Shown here: in pieces, positions 17,536 through 28,842 of the stretch
Layout of the letters: each line of letters begins with the position of its first letter
Numbering within the stretch: the stretch's first letter is position 1
Source: JANXQG01 sp963719885
GTDB lineage: Bacteria > Planctomycetota > Planctomycetia > Pirellulales > Thermoguttaceae
NCBI GenBank assembly: GCA_963719885.1
Contig: CAVRDP010000006.1
Location: 310,001 to 374,000 of the forward strand
DNA length: 64,000 nt
Reading direction: 5' to 3'
Position numbers and translations under genes: made by a program
Notes under the pieces: model-generated
Seen by the model: only the letters and a program-made list of their open reading frames with translations
What the model was told of the DNA's origin: nothing
Databases searched by the model: none

Positions 17536-19755
17536 ATGTCGAATGACCGAAACTCCGACGGATTCCGTGCCGGATTGGCGGTCGTGGCGGTCGTGCTGAT
17601 CGCCAATTGCACCCTGGTTGTCGGACGGCACACCGGCCGATTCGATGCCAGCGATTTCTTCTGTCCGTATTTCATGCTCATCGCGGATTGCGCCCGTCAC
17701 GGAGAACTCCTGACGTGGACGCCGCTGGTGGAATGCGGCTGCCCGGCCGGTTTCGATCCGGAGATTGGCGCCTTCTCGCCCGTCACGGTCGGCCTGGCTG
17801 CGGTCTTGGGACCCCACGAGTGGGCTTTTCGTGTCTATTGGCTGATGATCTGGTGCCTGGGCGGATTAGGCGTCGTGGTGCTGGCCCGATATTGGCAAGC
17901 ACCCGCCTGGGCAGCCTTCGCCGCGGCGATTGGCTACGCCTTCTCGGCGGTCTTCACGGGACAGGCTGAATACACGGCCTACCTGGTCGTGATGGCTGCC
18001 GTGCCATGGACGCTTTGGCGTCTGGAGGCGGCCATCGACAGCCAGCGCATGCTCCCCGGTTTTCAGGCCGGCGCTATCTGGGGGCTGGCGGCCTTGTCGG
18101 GCTATCCCTCCCTGGTCATCATCGGCTATTGCTACCTGGCCGCCTGGTGCTTAGGGCGGATGTGGAGGCGTTGGAGCCTGCGGCGGCTGGCAACGTTCGC
18201 CTTGTTCGTCGTAGTCAGCCTTGGCGTGTTGTCTCCGGCCTACGTCGGTTTCCTGCAAGAGTTGCGGGGCTACACGGACCGGCAACATGCCCTGCCGCGC
18301 GAGGACTCGATCGGGGCCCAAGCGCTCGACCCCCAGGCCCTCGCCACGTTTGCCAGCCCCTACGTCGCGATCGCCGCCATGACGGGCAAAGCCAGGCTTT
18401 GGACGACCGACGTGGCCATGTGCAGCATCTATCTGGCCCCGCTCCTGGTGGTCTTGGGGCTCTCGGCGCCGTTGCTGCGCAGGTCCGCGTTTCGCTGGTG
18501 GGCGGGGGGCATGGGCTTGACGTGCCTTGCCGCGTCGCTGGGAAAGGCCCTGCCGCTGCGCGGATGGCTCTACGACCTTCTGCCGCCGATGCGGTATTTC
18601 CACCACGCTGCCGCGTTTCGCTGCTTTTTTCTTCTCACGTTGGCCTTGCTCGCCGCCATGGCGGCACGCGACCTACAGAATTCGGCCGACGAGCGAAACT
18701 CGCCGGTGCTGCGGCGACTCGGACTCCTGACGCTGGCCTTGGCCATTGCCGCCCTGGCGACCCTGGTTGTGGTCCTCGGCATGGTACACGTCCCTTCCAA
18801 ATATGCCGGCCTGGCGGTCTTGTCGATTTTTCACGTGCTGACGATCTGGTTCGGCTGTGCTGCCATGATGCTGCACGCCTGGTGGCTGGCACGGACCGGA
18901 AGGGTCTATTCGTTCGCCCGGCCGGCGCTGGCGCTGGCGGTCGGCGACGCCGTGTTGACCGTTCTCTTGAGCAAGCCCGCGATGTACACCGACCGGCGCG
19001 AGTTCTGGGCCGCGACCGAAGAGGCGCATCGGCCTGCCATGGATGCGGGCAGCGACGGACTGGCGCGGCAATACGCCTTGCCTTTGGATCCTCCCGCGCC
19101 GAGAAACGCGTGCCTCGTCGCCAAGATCCCCGTGCTCCGCTGTTTCAACGTGCTCCGCAGCGACTTGTACGATCGCTGGATCTCAGATCCGGCGCTCGCG
19201 CAGTTCGCGCAGGGTGCGGACCGTATCTATTTCTCCGCGCAGGCCGCCGAGATGCCCCGCAGTCGGGAGACGCTAGATTGCTTGATCGCGCGGGCCAGGC
19301 GGGCACCATGTACCCATGGTCGGCGAGAATTGTGCATGGTCGTCTCCGATCCGGCGGACGAGGAGTCCGCTGGTCCGCAAGCGGGCCTCTCAGTCGACGG
19401 TACGCGGCTGAATCCGGCCGCTCCCATGGCGGTGCGATTGGTGCGCTACGACAATCGAGAGCTGGCGTTCGACGTGACGTGCCCCGGTGACGGTTGGCTG
19501 CTGGTTACCGACCGTTGGGCCCCGAACTGGCGAGTCCTGGTTAACGGTCGCCCCGGCAAGGTCTGGATCGGCGACCTCGTATTTCGCGCCGTGCAGGTTT
19601 CTCAGGGCGAGAACCGGGTTTGCTTCTCTTATCAACCGCAAAGCTTTCCCTGGCTCGTTGCGGGCAGTTGGCTCCTCTTGTCCGTGGCCGCGATCGGCAG
19701 CCTTGCCGGTGGTGCGCGGTCGGTCTTCCGCAAGTGTTGGGTAGCACGTCCCTGA
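17536..19755 (+). CDS. YfhO-like polytopic membrane protein (GT-C type)
   Basis: 739 residues with about a dozen transmembrane helices, starting MSNDRNSDGFRAGLAVVAVV. The early loop with FDASDFFCPYFMLIADCARH and TPLVECGCPAGFDPEIG fits the first periplasmic loop of YfhO/GT-C membrane proteins, which transfer sugars to lipids or polymers outside the membrane. A C-terminal soluble beta-rich domain (WLLVTDRWAPNWRVLVNG) and a final helix complete the YfhO layout. Palindrome A at 19305-19320 inserts RAPCTHGR just before the C-terminal domain. The 3' end overlaps an inverted repeat, and the last residues (VARP) come from it. Confidence 0.82.
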   Translation: MSNDRNSDGFRAGLAVVAVVLIANCTLVVGRHTGRFDASDFFCPYFMLIADCARHGELLTWTPLVECGCPAGFDPEIGAFSPVTVGLAAVLGPHEWAFRVYWLMIWCLGGLGVVVLARYWQAPAWAAFAAAIGYAFSAVFTGQAEYTAYLVVMAAVPWTLWRLEAAIDSQRMLPGFQAGAIWGLAALSGYPSLVIIGYCYLAAWCLGRMWRRWSLRRLATFALFVVVSLGVLSPAYVGFLQELRGYTDRQHALPREDSIGAQALDPQALATFASPYVAIAAMTGKARLWTTDVAMCSIYLAPLLVVLGLSAPLLRRSAFRWWAGGMGLTCLAASLGKALPLRGWLYDLLPPMRYFHHAAAFRCFFLLTLALLAAMAARDLQNSADERNSPVLRRLGLLTLALAIAALATLVVVLGMVHVPSKYAGLAVLSIFHVLTIWFGCAAMMLHAWWLARTGRVYSFARPALALAVGDAVLTVLLSKPAMYTDRREFWAATEEAHRPAMDAGSDGLARQYALPLDPPAPRNACLVAKIPVLRCFNVLRSDLYDRWISDPALAQFAQGADRIYFSAQAAEMPRSRETLDCLIARARRAPCTHGRRELCMVVSDPADEESAGPQAGLSVDGTRLNPAAPMAVRLVRYDNRELAFDVTCPGDGWLLVTDRWAPNWRVLVNGRPGKVWIGDLVFRAVQVSQGENRVCFSYQPQSFPWLVAGSWLLLSVAAIGSLAGGARSVFRKCWVARP
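19305..19320. repeat. Palindrome A inside the YfhO-like gene
   Basis: ACCATGTACCCATGGT, perfect 6-base arms, preceded by GGCGGGC and followed by CGG. In frame it encodes PCTHG within a loop of the protein. Confidence 0.9.
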
Positions 19756-19818
19756 GCTTGTGAAAAGCGTGAAGGCCGAGAAACCACGCCCTTCGCAAGC
19801 TCAGGGACGTGCCACCCA
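19738..19818. repeat. Inverted repeat spanning the YfhO-like stop codon
   Basis: Arms 19738-19760 and 19796-19818 (TGGGTAGCACGTCCCTGAGC and its complement) match at 22 of 23 bases. The stop codon of the upstream gene lies within the left arm, and uvrA ends three bases after the right arm. It can serve as a hairpin terminator for both convergent genes. Confidence 0.85.
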
Positions 19819-19820
19819 GA

Positions 19821-22800
19821 TCAGCCTTTCTTCTCCAGCGCCGCCAGATGCTCTTTGAGGAACGCCGCGAGATCGCCGCGGCGCAAGTCTTCCGTCGAGC
19901 GGAACTTGATCCGCAACACGTCCATGCCGGTCTTCTCGCCATCGACCCGGGCATCGAACCCCAAGCCGGTAATCCGTCCCTGGGTGAAGCGGCCTTTGGG
20001 TCCGGTGAGGTGCAAGTGGACCGCGTCGAGTTTCTTCGTCTGCACGGCGGCCCAGGCCTCGTGCTGCTGGGGAACGTAGAGCGGCACGACTTGCTTGTTG
20101 TTCCACAGGAGTTGGCCATAGGGGGCCGTTTCGTTGAGCAGTTCGACCAGCTCCTCAAGCACGTCCATTTCCCACTCGACCTTGCCGCCCAGGGGAAAGC
20201 CGCGGCGGGCGAAATGCCACTTGCGGCCCAGTTGCTTCCAGGGTTGCAAGATATCCGCCGTCTCCAGGGCTTGCTTCGAGTACTTGCCGAACCCGCCTAC
20301 AGCCCGATCAACGTAGTCCCAGAACTCCGGCCGATCGATCTCGCTGTAGCCGTGGACGCGAAGTTCGATCTCCTGCCACGGACCGCGAAGGCTGCGGACC
20401 TTGACCCGCGGCTCGGTACCGTAGAGCGGCAGTTCCGGCATGTCGTTCAGCGGCTTGAGGTCCAGCCGCCGCACGAGCTCGTCGCGGGAAAAAGTGTTGC
20501 GGGCCGTGCGGAATTTCATCTTCAGCAGCCATTCCTCGCCGGTAATGGCGTGAAAGAACCAGCCGTCGGATTTCTTTGCCGCACGGATCTCGACGACGGA
20601 CCGCGAGTTCCAGTCGGTTTCGCTGAACAACTCCGATTGATTCTGGATGCGGTCGATCACATCGCCCAGGATGCGGCCTTCCCAACGGCAACGCTTGCCA
20701 TTGCGGCCGACGCGGGCCACGGTGTGCCAATGGCGGCCGTCGATTTCCCAAGGCATGCGGGCGTCCTGGCCGACTTCGGTAATATCGCGATCGCCCTCGC
20801 GGAGGATCTCGGCCGCGGCAAAGTCGAAGAGCTTGCGCGGTGCATAGGGACCGGCCGCGAGCACAGGGATAAGTGCTTCGCCGGTGTGGGAGCGGAAGGG
20901 GGCCGCGGAAGAGGACGCGGAGACACGGAGACGCGGAGACACGGAGACTTCTTCTTCTCCGCGTCTCCCCATCTCCGTGTCTCCGCGTCCTTTCCCCCTC
21001 CCTCCCTTTCTTCCCCTTTCCGCATACGCCGCCACGTCCTCCGGAGTCCCCGCGACAACGACGTAGCCACCTTCTTCGCCGGCTTCGGGCCCCATGTCGA
21101 TGACCCAGTCGGCCGTCTTGACCACGTCGAGATTGTGCTCGATGACCACGACCGTATTGCCCAACTCGACGAGGCGATTGAGCACGTCCAGCAGCTTGGC
21201 CAGGTCGTCGAAATGCAGGCCGGTGGTCGGCTCGTCCAGCAGGTAGAGGGTGTTGCCGGTGTCGGGCCGCGAAAGTTCCGCGGCCAGTTTCACGCGCTGC
21301 GACTTCGCCGCCGGAGAGCGTCGGGGCCGACTGGCCGAGCGTGAGATAATCGAGGCCCACGTCGCACAACGTTTGCAAGATGCGGCGAATCTTGGGAATG
21401 CTCTGGAAGAGTTGCACCGCCTCGCCGCAGGGCATGTCGAGCACCTCGGCGATCGACTTGCCATGATAGCGGACGGCGAGCGTCTCCTCGTTGTAGCGCT
21501 GCCCGTGACACGTATCGCACTCGACCCAAACGTCGGGCAGGAAGTGCATCTCGATGCGGAGTTGGCCGTTGCCCTCGCACTTCTCGCAACGGCCACCGGG
21601 CACGTTGAAACTGAACCGCCGCGGCTGGTATCCGCGGAGTTTCGCCTCGGGCAGTTGGGCATAAAGCGCACGAATGAGGTCGAAGGCCCCCGTGAACGTG
21701 GCCGGGTTGGAACTGGGGGTCTGCCCCAACGGCTGCTGATCGACGCGGATCACCTTGTTGATCTGCTCAATGCCGAGGATGGAGTCGTGGGCGCCGGCGA
21801 AGGCTTTTGCACGATGCAACGTGCGGGCAAGTGAGGCATAGAGCACGTCTTCGACCAATGAGCTCTTGCCGCTGCCGCTGGGACCGGTGACGACGGTAAA
21901 CGTGCCCAACGGGATCTTGACGTCGATGCTCTTGAGGTTGTTATGGCGGGCACCGCGGATCTCGAGCCAAGAGTGGGGAGCGAGGGCAGCAGGACGCGGA
22001 GACGCGGAGACGCGGAGACGCGGAGACCTCTTCGTCTCCGTGTCTCCGTGTCTCCCCTTCTCCGCGTCATTCCCCGCCATCCGCCTGTTCGTGGGAATCG
22101 CAATCGCCTTCTTGCCGGTGAGATAAGGACCCGTGACCGAGCCGCGCCGCTTGCCGACCTGATCAGGCGAACCTTCGGCGACGATCTGCCCGCCTTGACG
22201 GCCGGCGCCGGGACCGAAATCCAAGAGCTTGTCGGCATGGGCGATCACCTCGCGATCGTGTTCGACAAGGAGCAGGGTATTGCCCAGATCGCGAAGTTTT
22301 TTCAGGGCGCCGAGCAGCCGGGCGTTGTCGCGGGGGTGCAGCCCGATCGTTGGTTCGTCGAGCACGTAGAGCACGCCGCACAGCCCGCTGCCGACTTGCG
22401 CGGCCAAACGGATGCGCTGCATTTCTCCGCCGGAAAGCGAAGGAGCCGGCCGGGCGAGCGTGAGATAGTCGAGTCCCACGTCGACCAGGAACTGCGTACG
22501 ATTGCATATCTCGCGGTAGACTTCCCCGGCGATCTTGCGCTCCGTGGCAGTCGGCTTCCAAGCGAGGAAGTCGGCAAGCATTTTGCCCAACGGTTGGCGG
22601 CAGATTTCATCGATCGTGCGGTCGCGGAAACGCATGGCGGCAGCGTCGTCGCGCAATCGGCTGCCGCCGCAGACCGTGCAATCGACCTCGTCCACCAGGT
22701 GTTCCAAGCGGCCGCGGAAACCGGAGGAAACACGGCTGGCTTCTTCCAGGGCGGGGTAGAGACCTTTGAATTGAAAGCGGAAGGATGGCCAGATTGCACG

Positions 22801-25800
22801 CTCACCCCCTGCCCCTCTCCCGAAAGGAGAGGGGAGACTTGTGTCGAACCACTGCTCCGCGGTCCCGTGCATTATAAGCCGGCGGTGCTTGCCGCCGAGT
22901 TGGTCGTAAGGAACCTCGATCGGTATGCCGGTGCCGCGCGAGAAGCTCTCCAACATCAGTCTGAAAAGACGGTTCGACGCGCCTGGCCACAACGCCACGG
23001 CGCCCTGGGCCAGCGAGAGCTTGGGATCGCGTAGCAAAGCCGCGGGGTTGGTACCGGTCTGCACGCCCAAACCTTCACAGGCCGGGCACCAGCCCAAGGG
23101 ACTGTTGAACGAGAAATTGTGCGGCGAGAGCGTCTCGAAGCTTCGGCCGCACTTCTGGCAGGCAAAGTGCTGACTGTGAATTTCCACAGGCCAGTTGGGT
23201 TCCGGCACATCGTCGCGCGGCTCGGTCACGTGGAGCACGCCGCGTCCCTTGGCCAAAGCAATTTCCACGCTGCCGGCCACTCGCGAGCGGGCACCCGGGC
23301 TGCGGCCATCGGGCTGGATCGCAACGCGGTCGATGACCACTTCGACACGGTGCTTTCGCCGCCGGTCGATCTGCGGCGACCCGCCACCCAGAGTACTGGG
23401 TACCCGCCGGGTGCCCCGGTCGAGCGAGTAGGTCTGGCCGTCGATCCGCACGCGGACGTATCCGGCGGCACGCATCTCATCCCACAGGGTTTCGTACTTC
23501 TCGCCGACCTCGATCTCCAGCGGAGCCATGAGATAAAGCCGCGTGCCCGCCGGCCGTTGCATGATCTTGTCGATGATCTCGTCGGCCGTCTGCGTGCCGA
23601 CCGGCAGATCGCAGCCGGGGCAGTACGGCCGGCCGAGCCGCGAGACGATAATCCGCAGGTAGTCGTAAATCTCGGTAACCGTGCCAACCGTGCTGCGGGG
23701 CGAGTGGCCGGCGTGCTTCTGCTCGATGGCGATGGCCGGCGAAAGTCCTTCGATATGATCGAGCCGCGGTTTCTGCATCTTGTCGACGAACTGCCGGGCG
23801 TAGGAACTGAGGCTTTCCACGTAGCGCCGCTGGCCTTCGGCGTAAATCGTATCCATGGCCAGCGAAGTTTTGCCGCTGCCGCTGGGACCGCAGCAAACGG
23901 TTATCCGGTCGCGGGGAATCTCCACGTCGATGCCCTTGAGATTGTGTTGCCGGGCACCACGGACCTTGATCGCCTTGGCCAGTTCGGCCCGGGGGGCAGG
24001 GGGGCAGGGGAGAAGGGGAGAAGGGGAGAAGGGGAGAGGGGGAGACACGGAGACCTCCTTGTCTCCCCGACCCGCTGCGCAGGTGCCCCGCCCTTTCTCC
24101 CCTTCTCCCTCTCTCCCTTTCCCGCGTGCAAGCCACCGCTTGAGCACTTGGCCGGTGAAGGAGTCGGGATTCTTCGCGACTTGCTCCGGAGTGCCGGTGG
24201 CGATGATCCGCCCGCCGCCGGCGCCGCCTTCCGGTCCAAGGTCGATGATCCAGTCGGCCGTCTTGATCACCTCGGCATTGTGTTCGACGACGAGCACCGT
24301 GTTGCCCGCCTGGACGAAATTGTGCAGCACCTTCAGGAGCAACTGAATATCGGCGAAATGCAGGCCGGTCGTTGGTTCGTCGAGCAGGTAGAACGTCCGG
24401 CCCGTGCTCTTCTTGACGAGTTCCCGGGCGAGCTTGATCCGCTGGGCCTCGCCGCCGGAGAGCGTGGGCGATGGCTGACCGAGCTTCACGTAGTCCAATC
24501 CCACCTCGTGCAGCGTGCGCAGCTTGTCGGCAATGGCCGGAATGTTTTGGAAGTGAGTCAGGGCTTCCTGAACATCCATCTCCAAAACTTCGGCGATCGA
24601 CTTGCCCTTGTAACGGACTTGCAGCGTCTCACGGTTGAAACGATGGCCTTCGCAGACGGGGCAGGTGACCCAAATGTCGGCCAGAAAATCCATCTCCAGC
24701 TTCGTGGAACCGTTGCCTTCACAGGCCTCGCAACGGCCGCCGTTGACGTTGAAACTGAAACGACCCGGCTCGAACCCCTTGGTCTTGGCCTCGGGCAATT
24801 GGGTGTAGAGCCGGCGGATTTCGTCGAACACCTTGATGTAGGTGGCCGGATTCGAGCGGGGCGTGCGACCGATCGGCGACTGGTCGATGGCAATCATCTT
24901 GTCGAGATGCTCGATACCTTCGATCTTGTCGAACTCGCCCGGGTTTCCGATGCCCAGGTTGAGGTCGCGATGCAAGGCCTCGACGAGGATGTCGCTGACC
25001 AGCGAACTCTTGCCGGAGCCGGAAACGCCGGTGACGCAAACGAACACGCCCAGGGGAATCTCGACGTTGATGTTCTTGAGATTATTGTGGCGGGCGCCGC
25101 GGATGATGAGCCAAGAAGAAGCAGGGGAGAGGGGCGGGTGCCCCGCCCTTCTCCCTTTCTCCCCTTCTCTCTTTCCCTCTTTCTCCCCTTCACCTCCACC
25201 GCAAACCATGCGGCGGACGGAAGGCACTTCGATCCGCCGGCGGCCGGAAAGATACGCCCCCGTGAGGCTCTCCTCAGTGGCAGTCACTTCCGCGAGCGTT
25301 CCGGCAGCGACGACCCGGCCGCCGCGAACGCCCGGCCCAGGGCCGAAATCGACGATATGGTCGGCTGCCCGCATGGTGTCTTCGTCGTGTTCCACGACCA
25401 CGACCGTGTTGCCCTGGTCGCGAAGCTGGGCAAGCGTTTCCAGCAGCTTGTCGTTATCGCGGGGATGGAGGCCGATGGACGGTTCGTCGAGAATGTAGAG
25501 CACGCCCACCAGCCCGCAGCCGATCTGGCCTGCCAGGCGGATGCGCTGCATCTCGCCGCCGGAAAGGGTTGGGGCCGTGCGGTCGAGCGTCAGGTACTCG
25601 AGGCCGACGTTCTTGAGGAATTGCAGCCGGCTGCGGATTTCCTTGACGGCCTCGGCGGCGATCGTTGCTCCCGTGGCGTCGAGATCCAGGGCGGAAAAGA
25701 ATTCGGCCGCATCGCTGACGGAAAGCCGGCAAACCTCCGGCAGCGATTTCTCGGCCTGGGCGTCGGCAAGCTGTGCCGCCGTCGTGATGGTCACTGCGCA

Positions 25801-27213
25801 GGCCTGGGCGTTGAGTCGGCGACCATGGCATCGCTCACAACCGAGGATCCGCATGTACTTTTCCAGTTGTCGGCGCTGAGGACGGCTGCGCGTGTTGCGG
25901 TACTGCGCGAGCAGCTTAGGAACGATCCCTTCGAACGGTCCACCCCATTTGTAGCCCGAGGCCCCGCCCCGCCAGGTGAACGTGACGTGCTCGTCGCCGG
26001 TACCCCAAAGCAGGGCGTGCCGGACCCGTTCGTCGAGTTCTTCCCAGGCCGTTTCCAGCACGCTGCCGGGCGGAAGTCCATGCTTTCGCTCGAGCGTCTC
26101 GGCCACACCGCGGAAGATGTGCCGCTTCCATCGGCCCATCTCGCGCCACTTGCCCAACAACTCAATGCAACCTTGCTGAAACGAGCGGCTGGGGTTGGGA
26201 ATCAACCGCTGCGGATCGAACGTATAAATCTGTCCCAGCCCGCTGCACTCCGGGCACATTCCTTGGGGGCTGTTGAAGCTGAACAACTGCGGGCTGGGCG
26301 GTTCGAAGCTCTTTTGGCAGTGGGTACAGGCGTAATGGGCAGAGAAAGGATGAAGGGTGAAGGATGAAGGATGAATGTCATCTCCCCACTCCCTCTTGGA
26401 GAGGGCGGGCACCATGTACCCATGGTCGGGGTGAGGGCTTCCTTCCTCTTCATCCTTCATCCTTCCGCCGACCCACTGCGCGGGTGCCCCGTCCTTTTCT
26501 TCTGCGACAATTAAGTTGCCTTCACCCGAACGCAAAGCCAACTCGACGGCCTCGGCCAACCGTGGACGAATCTTTGGGCCGGCCACCAGGCGGTCGATGA
26601 CGACCTCGATGTCGTGCCGCATCTGCCGGTCCAACCGCAGATCATCAGTCAGCCGGACGACGCTGCCATCGACCCGGGCACGGACAAATCCCTGTTTCAG
26701 CAAGTCCTCGAACAGGTCGCGATACTCGCCTTTTTGACCGCGAATGAGCGGTGCAAGCACCAGAAACCGTGTACCGCCCGCCAGCAACCCGATCCGATCG
26801 ATGATCTGCTCCCGCGTTTGCGCCGTGATCGGCCGATGGCACTCCGGACAGTGACCCTTGCCGACACGGGCGAACAAAACGCGGAGATAATCGTAAATCT
26901 CGGTGATCGTGCCTACCGTCGAGCGGGGATTCGTGCCGCTGGACTTTTGTGAAATCGAGATCGCAGGGCTAAGCCCGGCAATCAAATCGACATCCGGCTT
27001 GGGCATTTGTCCGAGGAACTGGCGAGCGAAACTGGAGAGGCTCTCGACGTAGCGGCGCTGTCCCTCGGCATACAGCGTATCGAAGGCCAGTGAGCTCTTG
27101 CCGGAGCCGCTGACGCCGGTAAAACAAATCAAGCGATTTCGGGGCAAGACGAGACTTACGTCCCGAAGATTGTGCTCTCGGGCGCCCTGAATCAGGATGT
27201 CGGAATCAGCCAT
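19821..27213 (-). CDS. uvrA: Tandem-duplicated UvrA with C-terminal extension; one frameshift
   Basis: Excinuclease ABC subunit A, the DNA-damage sensor of nucleotide excision repair. About 2,463 residues once a single extra base near 21303 is removed; the break falls in LSGGE-(A)QRVKLA of the fourth ATPase. The gene is two full UvrA units in one chain: four P-loops (GVSGSGKSS twice, GPSGSGKTS, GPSGSGKSS) and four LSGGE signatures, with zinc CxxC pairs. A ~370-residue C-terminal domain (from about YAPRKLFDFAAAEIL) follows. Double UvrAs are known in planctomycetes. At least seven repeat-derived peptides are inserted in frame, mostly at linkers (separate entries). Ordinary UvrA is about 940 residues. 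Confidence 0.92.
20912..20991. repeat. GACGCGGAGACACGGAGAC inverted repeat in uvrA (insert 7)
   Basis: Tandem ACGCGGAG/ACACGGAG units on one side and CTCCGTGTCTCCGCGTC on the other. It encodes low-complexity RGDTEMGRRGEEEVSVSPRL between the fourth ATPase and the C-terminal extension. Confidence 0.85.
21991..22069. repeat. GACGCGGAG inverted repeat in uvrA (insert 6)
   Basis: GGACGCGGAGACGCGGAGAC repeated, then CGTCTCCGTGTCTCCGTGTC and TCCGCGTC. It encodes an Arg/Glu/Ser-rich linker between the third and fourth ATPase domains. Confidence 0.85.
22801..22836. repeat. REP-like repeat (family B) in uvrA (insert 5)
   Basis: CTCACCCCCTGCCCCTCTCC, then CGAAAGGAGAGGGG. It encodes LPSPFGRGAGGE in the second UvrA unit, an in-frame peptide typical of this repeat type. 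There is no palindrome A here, so it represents an uninterrupted copy. Confidence 0.8.
23386..23401. repeat. Palindrome A variant in uvrA (insert 4)
   Basis: ACCCAGAGTACTGGGT: the loop AGTA is conserved while both stem halves have changed together (ACCCAG/CTGGGT instead of ACCATG/CATGGT). Flanks ...CGCC before and ...ACCCGCCGGGTGCCCCGG after recall the GCCCG flank. It encodes PSTLGGG in a loop. Confidence 0.75.
23991..24124. repeat. GGGGAGAAGGGGAGAA / CTCCCC repeat in uvrA (insert 3)
   Basis: Several GGGGAGAA units, GACACGGAGAC and a pyrimidine-rich complement. It encodes a low-complexity Gly/Arg/Pro/Ser linker of about 45 residues exactly between the two UvrA copies. Confidence 0.8.
25119..25195. 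repeat. Purine/pyrimidine repeat in uvrA (insert 2)
   Basis: GCAGGGGAGAGGGGCGGGTG then CCCCGCCCTTCTCCCTTTCT. It encodes GEGEKEGKREGEKGRRAGHP at the junction between the first and second ATPase domains. Confidence 0.8.
26345..26465. repeat. GGATGAAGG inverted repeat with nested B and palindrome A in uvrA (insert 1)
   Basis: The outer arms are GAAGGATGAAGGATGAATG-like and CATCCTTCATCCTTC-like. Inside lie family-B halves (CTCCCCACTCCCTCTTGGAG and GGGGTGAGGG) and inside those palindrome A, ACCATGTACCCATGGT at 26411-26426. It encodes about 40 in-frame residues including HPDHGYMVPALSKRE in the first unit. Confidence 0.9.
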
Positions 27214-27475
27214 CGATACAAGACCTTGCCGAAACCCTTCATTTTAGGAGAGTATGGGGTCAGCAGGCAACCCATCTTAATCCTCAAATAGTTGCTAGTT
27301 TCCCTAGAATCATCGTATGGAATATTTCTCCCCAAACCCCCAGAACCACCTCTCTTAAACCTATTCTAATGCAAATCGCTATGACTGTCCGATTCGTTAA
27401 ACATGGAATAGTCCTTGCTTCCCATACAACCGGTCGGACGCGAATACCACACACTATCATTCCAAGGGGGAAAAA

Positions 27476-28821
27476 ATGAAGATTACCTGGACCAGCTTGA
27501 AAGGAGTCTGCCTGTTGTTGCTGGGCCTGGCAACGGTAGGCGGAGGGCGAAGTTTCGCCGCGGACACGGACACGCTGAATTTTGCTGCACTTGCCGATAG
27601 CTCGTCGGCAACGAACATGGGCAAGGCCGCAAGTCCATTCAAGGACGAATCTGCCAGCACGCCAGCGAACGCCGCGCCGGCGCAGCAGCCGCTCCGTCGG
27701 CAGCGGCGACGCCAAAAGGTCCGGCCGAACCAGGAATCGTCGCATCGGACGAAGACAGCTTCGCCGGTGCGCCGGGCCGGGTCTGGTTCCGCGGCGAGTA
27801 TCTTATCTTGTGGACCAATGGCGCGCACCTGCCTCCGATGGTCTCGACTTATACGGGCGGAGCTGTCGGCGCGACGGTATTCGGCGATGACGTGATTCGC
27901 AGCGGCACCCATGAGGGTTACCAAATCGACACCGGCATGTGGCTCGACGGCGAACATTGCTGGGGTTTGGAGGCCAATTACTTCGACGTTACCGGCCGGC
28001 CGGACAACTACGACAGTGGTCAAACCACCGGCAGTACGTTTCCGTTGGTACGGGCATTCTATGATCCGACCATCCCAGGCGTCGTGCCAGGCTTCGTAGC
28101 CGTTCCGGGCATTGCCGCCGGCCGTATTACGGTCGACACGAACGACTATTTCCAGTCGGCCGGGATATGGTTGCGCCACCAGTTGCAGGCCAGCGAATGG
28201 TCGACCAACGACAGCGACGTCAACTGGACGGATTCTTCCGCCCGGACGTTCCGCCTGGACGCTATCGGCGGTTATCGCTTCGCACGGCTGATCGACTCCG
28301 TGAATGAACAGGACAGTGAATTTGACCCGAGTCTGAACCAGTATACCAACATCAACAATTATCGGACCGTCAACGACTTCAACGGCCTCGAACTGGGATT
28401 GGACGCCGTCTACACCTTCAGTCACTGGTCGCTGGATGTTGTCGGCAAGGCCGCAGTCGGATTCAACAACCAGAACGTAAGCTTGTACTACCTGACTGAA
28501 CTCGACACCACGAACTCGGGCGGTGGACCGTTGCCTCCGTCGACCGCGTCGCCGGAGATCTCGCGAAACTGTTTCTCGGTGATTCCGCAGCTCGAATTGA
28601 ATCTCGGGTATCAGGTCACGGACCACCTGAAGGTCACGGGGGGTTACGACTTGCTCTACTGGACGAACGTCGTTCGCGCGGCGTCTCAGATCCCCGTTGG
28701 GCCTGGAACTCCCGCCTATCCCATTGGATCGGCGACCGTCTTCAGCCCCGTGCCGCCGACCGGGAACATGACGACCTTCAGGGCCGAGGGGTTGCATCTG
28801 GGCGCCGAACTGCGGTTCTGA
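27476..28821 (+). CDS. BBP7-family outer-membrane beta-barrel protein, one frameshift
   Basis: About 448 residues after correcting one base near 27670. ATG 27476 has AAGGGGG seven bases upstream. A signal peptide (GVCLLLLGLATVGGGRSFAA) and an Ala/Pro-rich spacer precede the barrel, which begins RVWFRGEYLILWTNGAHLPP, the family hallmark. Further family features are a YFDVTGRPDN strand, GGYRFARL, a periplasmic turn after NQNVSLYYL, and the closing MTTFRAEGLHLGAELRF with terminal Phe. BBP7 proteins are abundant planctomycete porin-like barrels of unknown substrate. Another member is at 31180-32827. The strand is followed by a clear terminator. Confidence 0.85.
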
Positions 28822-28842
28822 GCAAAGGGCATGTCAAGACGA

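Noticed and set aside
23119..26367. A 1,082-codon open frame opposite uvrA
   Set aside because: Exactly antisense to conserved UvrA domains; its composition is that of a GC-rich shadow frame and it has no motifs.
27457..28797. A 446-codon open frame opposite the BBP7 gene
   Set aside because: Shadow of the barrel-coding strand; the sense strand has the signal peptide and terminator.
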